A DNA stretch of 6,765 nucleotides, from the NCBI GenBank assembly GCA_046760445.1, contig JBHIEE010000137.1, positions 1 through 6,765 of the forward strand, written 5' to 3'. This stretch comes from JBHIEE01 sp046760445. Its GTDB lineage: Bacteria > Acidobacteriota > Aminicenantia > JdFR-78. A model generated the notes under the pieces. That model did not search any database. It was not told the origin of the DNA and worked only from the letters and a program-made list of their open reading frames with translations. The position numbers were made by a program, and so were the translations under genes. Shown here piece by piece: positions 5,243-6,765 of the stretch. The stretch's first letter is position 1; the number at the start of each line of letters is the position of its first letter.

Positions 5243-6220
5243 ATGATTTTAGTGTTTATAGAAATAAGAGATGGGAAGATAAAAAAGTCTTCTTTAGAAG
5301 CACTCTCAGAGGCGAGAAGATTGGGTGATAACTCAAATAATGAAGTATCTGCCTCAATAATTGGTTATAATTTGGATAGTTTTGCTCCGGAAATTTTTAA
5401 ATATGGAGCAGATAAAGTATATTTAATAGAAAATCTATTATTAGAAAATTATTCGTCCGAGGGATTTGCTCATGCTTTAGAGGAATTGGTTAAAGAGATA
5501 AATCCGGAAATTGTATTATTTTCAGCTACTTCAATGGGAAAAGATTTAGCTCCTCGGGTAGGAGCAAAATTAGGAGTAGGTGTTGCCTCAGATTGCATAA
5601 AAACGAGAATAGATAACAATAAATTGGAAGTAACCCGTCCAATATATGCAGGAAAATCTTTAGCTACGGTCACTTTTAAATCTATCCCTCAGATAGCTAC
5701 TCTCAGACCAAATGTTTTTCCTTTAATTGATCCCCGGGAGAAAAAAGGAGAAGTGATTAAAAGAGAAGTTTCTCTTTCTGAAGAGCAAATCAGGGCTAAA
5801 GCGAGTAGAATAATCAAGGAAGAAGGAGCTGTGCTTGATGTCACTGAAGCAGAAATTATCGTTTCAGGTGGAAGAGGAATGAAAGGTCCAGAGAATTTTG
5901 AGTTACTAAAGGAATTGGCTTCCATTTTACCTAATTCCGCAATTGGTGCTTCCCGGTCAGCTGTAGATTCAGGATGGATAGACCATCAACATCAGGTGGG
6001 ACAAACAGGAAAGACAGTTTCGCCTAATCTTTATCTTGCTTTTGGTATCTCAGGAGCAATCCAGCATCTGGCAGGGATGTCTTCCTCTAAATACATTGTT
6101 GCTGTTAACAAAGACCCTGAAGCTCCTATTTTTAAAGTAGCTGATTATGGTATTGTAGAGGATCTATTCAAGATAATTCCTCCTTTAAAAGAGGAACTGG
6201 GAAAATTGCTTTCTGAATAG
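5243..6220 (+). CDS. etfA: Electron transfer flavoprotein subunit alpha (EtfA/FixB family)
   Basis: EtfA holds the FAD of the EtfAB heterodimer in its C-terminal domain. The protein is 325 residues from ATG 5243. The N-terminal domain starts ILVFIEIRDGKIKKSSLEAL and contains the FSATSMGKDLAPRVGAKLG block near residues 94-112. The C-terminal FAD domain is intact: SGGRGMKGPENF (208-219), GASRSAVDSGW (235-245), QVGQTGKTVSP (251-261), GISGAIQHLAGM (268-279), NKDPEAPIF (289-297) and VADYGIVEDLF (299-309). No iron-sulfur ferredoxin fusion, as found in some EtfA proteins, is present. It is co-directional with etfB and probably cotranscribed. No acyl-CoA dehydrogenase, ETF:quinone oxidoreductase or fixCX gene lies alongside, so the electron donor and acceptor cannot be read from context. 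Confidence 0.96.
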   Translation: MILVFIEIRDGKIKKSSLEALSEARRLGDNSNNEVSASIIGYNLDSFAPEIFKYGADKVYLIENLLLENYSSEGFAHALEELVKEINPEIVLFSATSMGKDLAPRVGAKLGVGVASDCIKTRIDNNKLEVTRPIYAGKSLATVTFKSIPQIATLRPNVFPLIDPREKKGEVIKREVSLSEEQIRAKASRIIKEEGAVLDVTEAEIIVSGGRGMKGPENFELLKELASILPNSAIGASRSAVDSGWIDHQHQVGQTGKTVSPNLYLAFGISGAIQHLAGMSSSKYIVAVNKDPEAPIFKVADYGIVEDLFKIIPPLKEELGKLLSE

Positions 6221-6333
6221 AATTACCATATACACAAAAAATTAAGTATTAAATTTTACTAAACCTCTTACTTTCACCTCTTATTTCTAATTTTCCTAAC
6301 CTTTTACTCCAAATCAAGGTAAATATATTAATT
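6221..6333. other. AT-rich convergent spacer between etfA and the hydrolase gene
   Basis: This 113-bp stretch lies between two genes that face each other, where transcription from both sides should stop. I find no GC-rich hairpin with a T-run on either strand. The only dyad near the etfA end is a weak all-AT pair, AAAATT (6237-6242) with AATTTT (6251-6256). From about 6261 to 6309 the plus strand is markedly pyrimidine-rich. No gene is seen. Confidence 0.6.
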
Positions 6334-6765
6334 TCAAAGATAACTTTCCCTTAGACCATTATTCAATGCAGGATTTTCTGCATTAAAGCTACTTACTGAA
6401 CTTTTATTTTTAAGCCAGGTCAAAATGGTTTCTAAGACCAGTAGATCAACAGGATACCGCTTAAATAAATATTTTATAGAGGTCATTAATCTGAAACTTT
6501 CTTTCATAGATTTGACTTTAGTAAAACGATGATCCAAACCAGGGAAAATTTTTACTTTGTAGTCAGGATAATTTGCCTCTTTTAATGTTTTTTGAAGTAA
6601 TTTTGTTTCTGATGGTGGTACTAACCAATCAGCATTGCCGGAAAGCACTAAAACTGACATATGCAAATTAGATAGAGTTTTCAATTGGTCATATTCCATT
6701 GCTTGTTTGAGCCAGATAGGAGGGATAGGATTAACCTTCTGGGTTTTTTGCAATTTTTCTGCTAA
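6334..6765 (-). CDS. Alpha/beta hydrolase, C-terminal part, truncated by the window edge
   Basis: The frame is open to position 6765, so the gene continues beyond the window; the visible 143 residues are its C-terminus. An in-frame TTG at 6753 is not a credible start because coding continues upstream and no ribosome-binding site precedes it. The block MSVLVLSGNADWLVPPSET places the likely acid residue at D46 of the visible part, and KVKIFPGLDHRFT places the likely catalytic histidine at H79, the order and spacing of the last two triad members in alpha/beta hydrolases of the S9-peptidase/esterase type. The nucleophile serine would lie off the edge. The rest, after about residue 90, includes a helical segment and a polar tail. 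The substrate cannot be predicted. It is convergent with etfA and belongs to a different transcription unit. Confidence 0.78.
   Translation of the reverse strand, partial: LAEKLQKTQKVNPIPPIWLKQAMEYDQLKTLSNLHMSVLVLSGNADWLVPPSETKLLQKTLKEANYPDYKVKIFPGLDHRFTKVKSMKESFRLMTSIKYLFKRYPVDLLVLETILTWLKNKSSVSSFNAENPALNNGLRESYL

Noticed and set aside
6237..6256. AAAATT/AATTTT dyad after etfA as a terminator
   Set aside because: The stem is six A-T pairs only, and no T-run follows in the right place; similar pairs are expected by chance in this composition.
6261..6309. Heptad repeats in the convergent spacer
   Set aside because: The stretch is pyrimidine-rich and can be cut into sevens, but units share no clear consensus; too weak to list as a repeat feature.
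6334..6753. Complete small minus-strand gene starting at TTG 6753
   Set aside because: The same frame stays open to the window edge and the visible part is the C-terminal half of an alpha/beta hydrolase lacking its nucleophile region, so it is a truncated larger gene.

Overview
This is an ordinary chromosomal housekeeping stretch from a low-GC bacterium, and all gene calls rest on recognisable family motifs. The layout is a lipid/ribosome operon (yceD-rpmF-plsX-fabG-acpP-fabF), followed on the same strand by electron-transfer flavoprotein genes (etfB-etfA), with the 3' end of a convergent alpha/beta-hydrolase gene at the right edge. The AT-rich bases, frequent AGGAGG-type Shine-Dalgarno sites, a TTG start codon and the yceD-rpmF-plsX-fab order all say Bacteria. 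I cannot name the phylum from this window; an uncultivated or deep-branching lineage is possible, but that is inference.

Region by region: 1-126 is non-coding and holds a 19-bp direct repeat, small dyads and a near-perfect sigma-70-type promoter (72-99). 127-833 carries yceD (DUF177) and rpmF (four-cysteine ribosomal protein L32). 857-2625 carries plsX and fabG, joined by an ATGA stop/start overlap. A 127-bp spacer with purine-rich repeats leads to acpP (2753-2995), with fabF (3005-4279) just behind. A 96-bp spacer containing a symmetric array of 7-nt units precedes etfB (4376-5158, TTG start). An 84-bp spacer with further 7-nt periodicity precedes etfA (best start ATG at 5243). After a 113-bp convergent spacer comes the partial hydrolase on the minus strand (6334 to beyond 6765).

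How the genes work together: PlsX converts acyl-ACP to acyl-phosphate for phospholipid synthesis. FabG and FabF perform ketoreduction and condensation in the type II fatty-acid elongation cycle on AcpP. The usual fabH and fabD are absent from their common place between plsX and fabG. EtfBA is an FAD electron carrier for acyl-CoA dehydrogenase-like partners, none of which is in view.

I see no previously undescribed multi-gene system. The most unusual signal is in the spacers: three of them contain degenerate heptanucleotide-periodic sequence. The clearest is 4301-4356, where four GAAANNN units are followed by four NNNTTTC units to make a self-complementary array.
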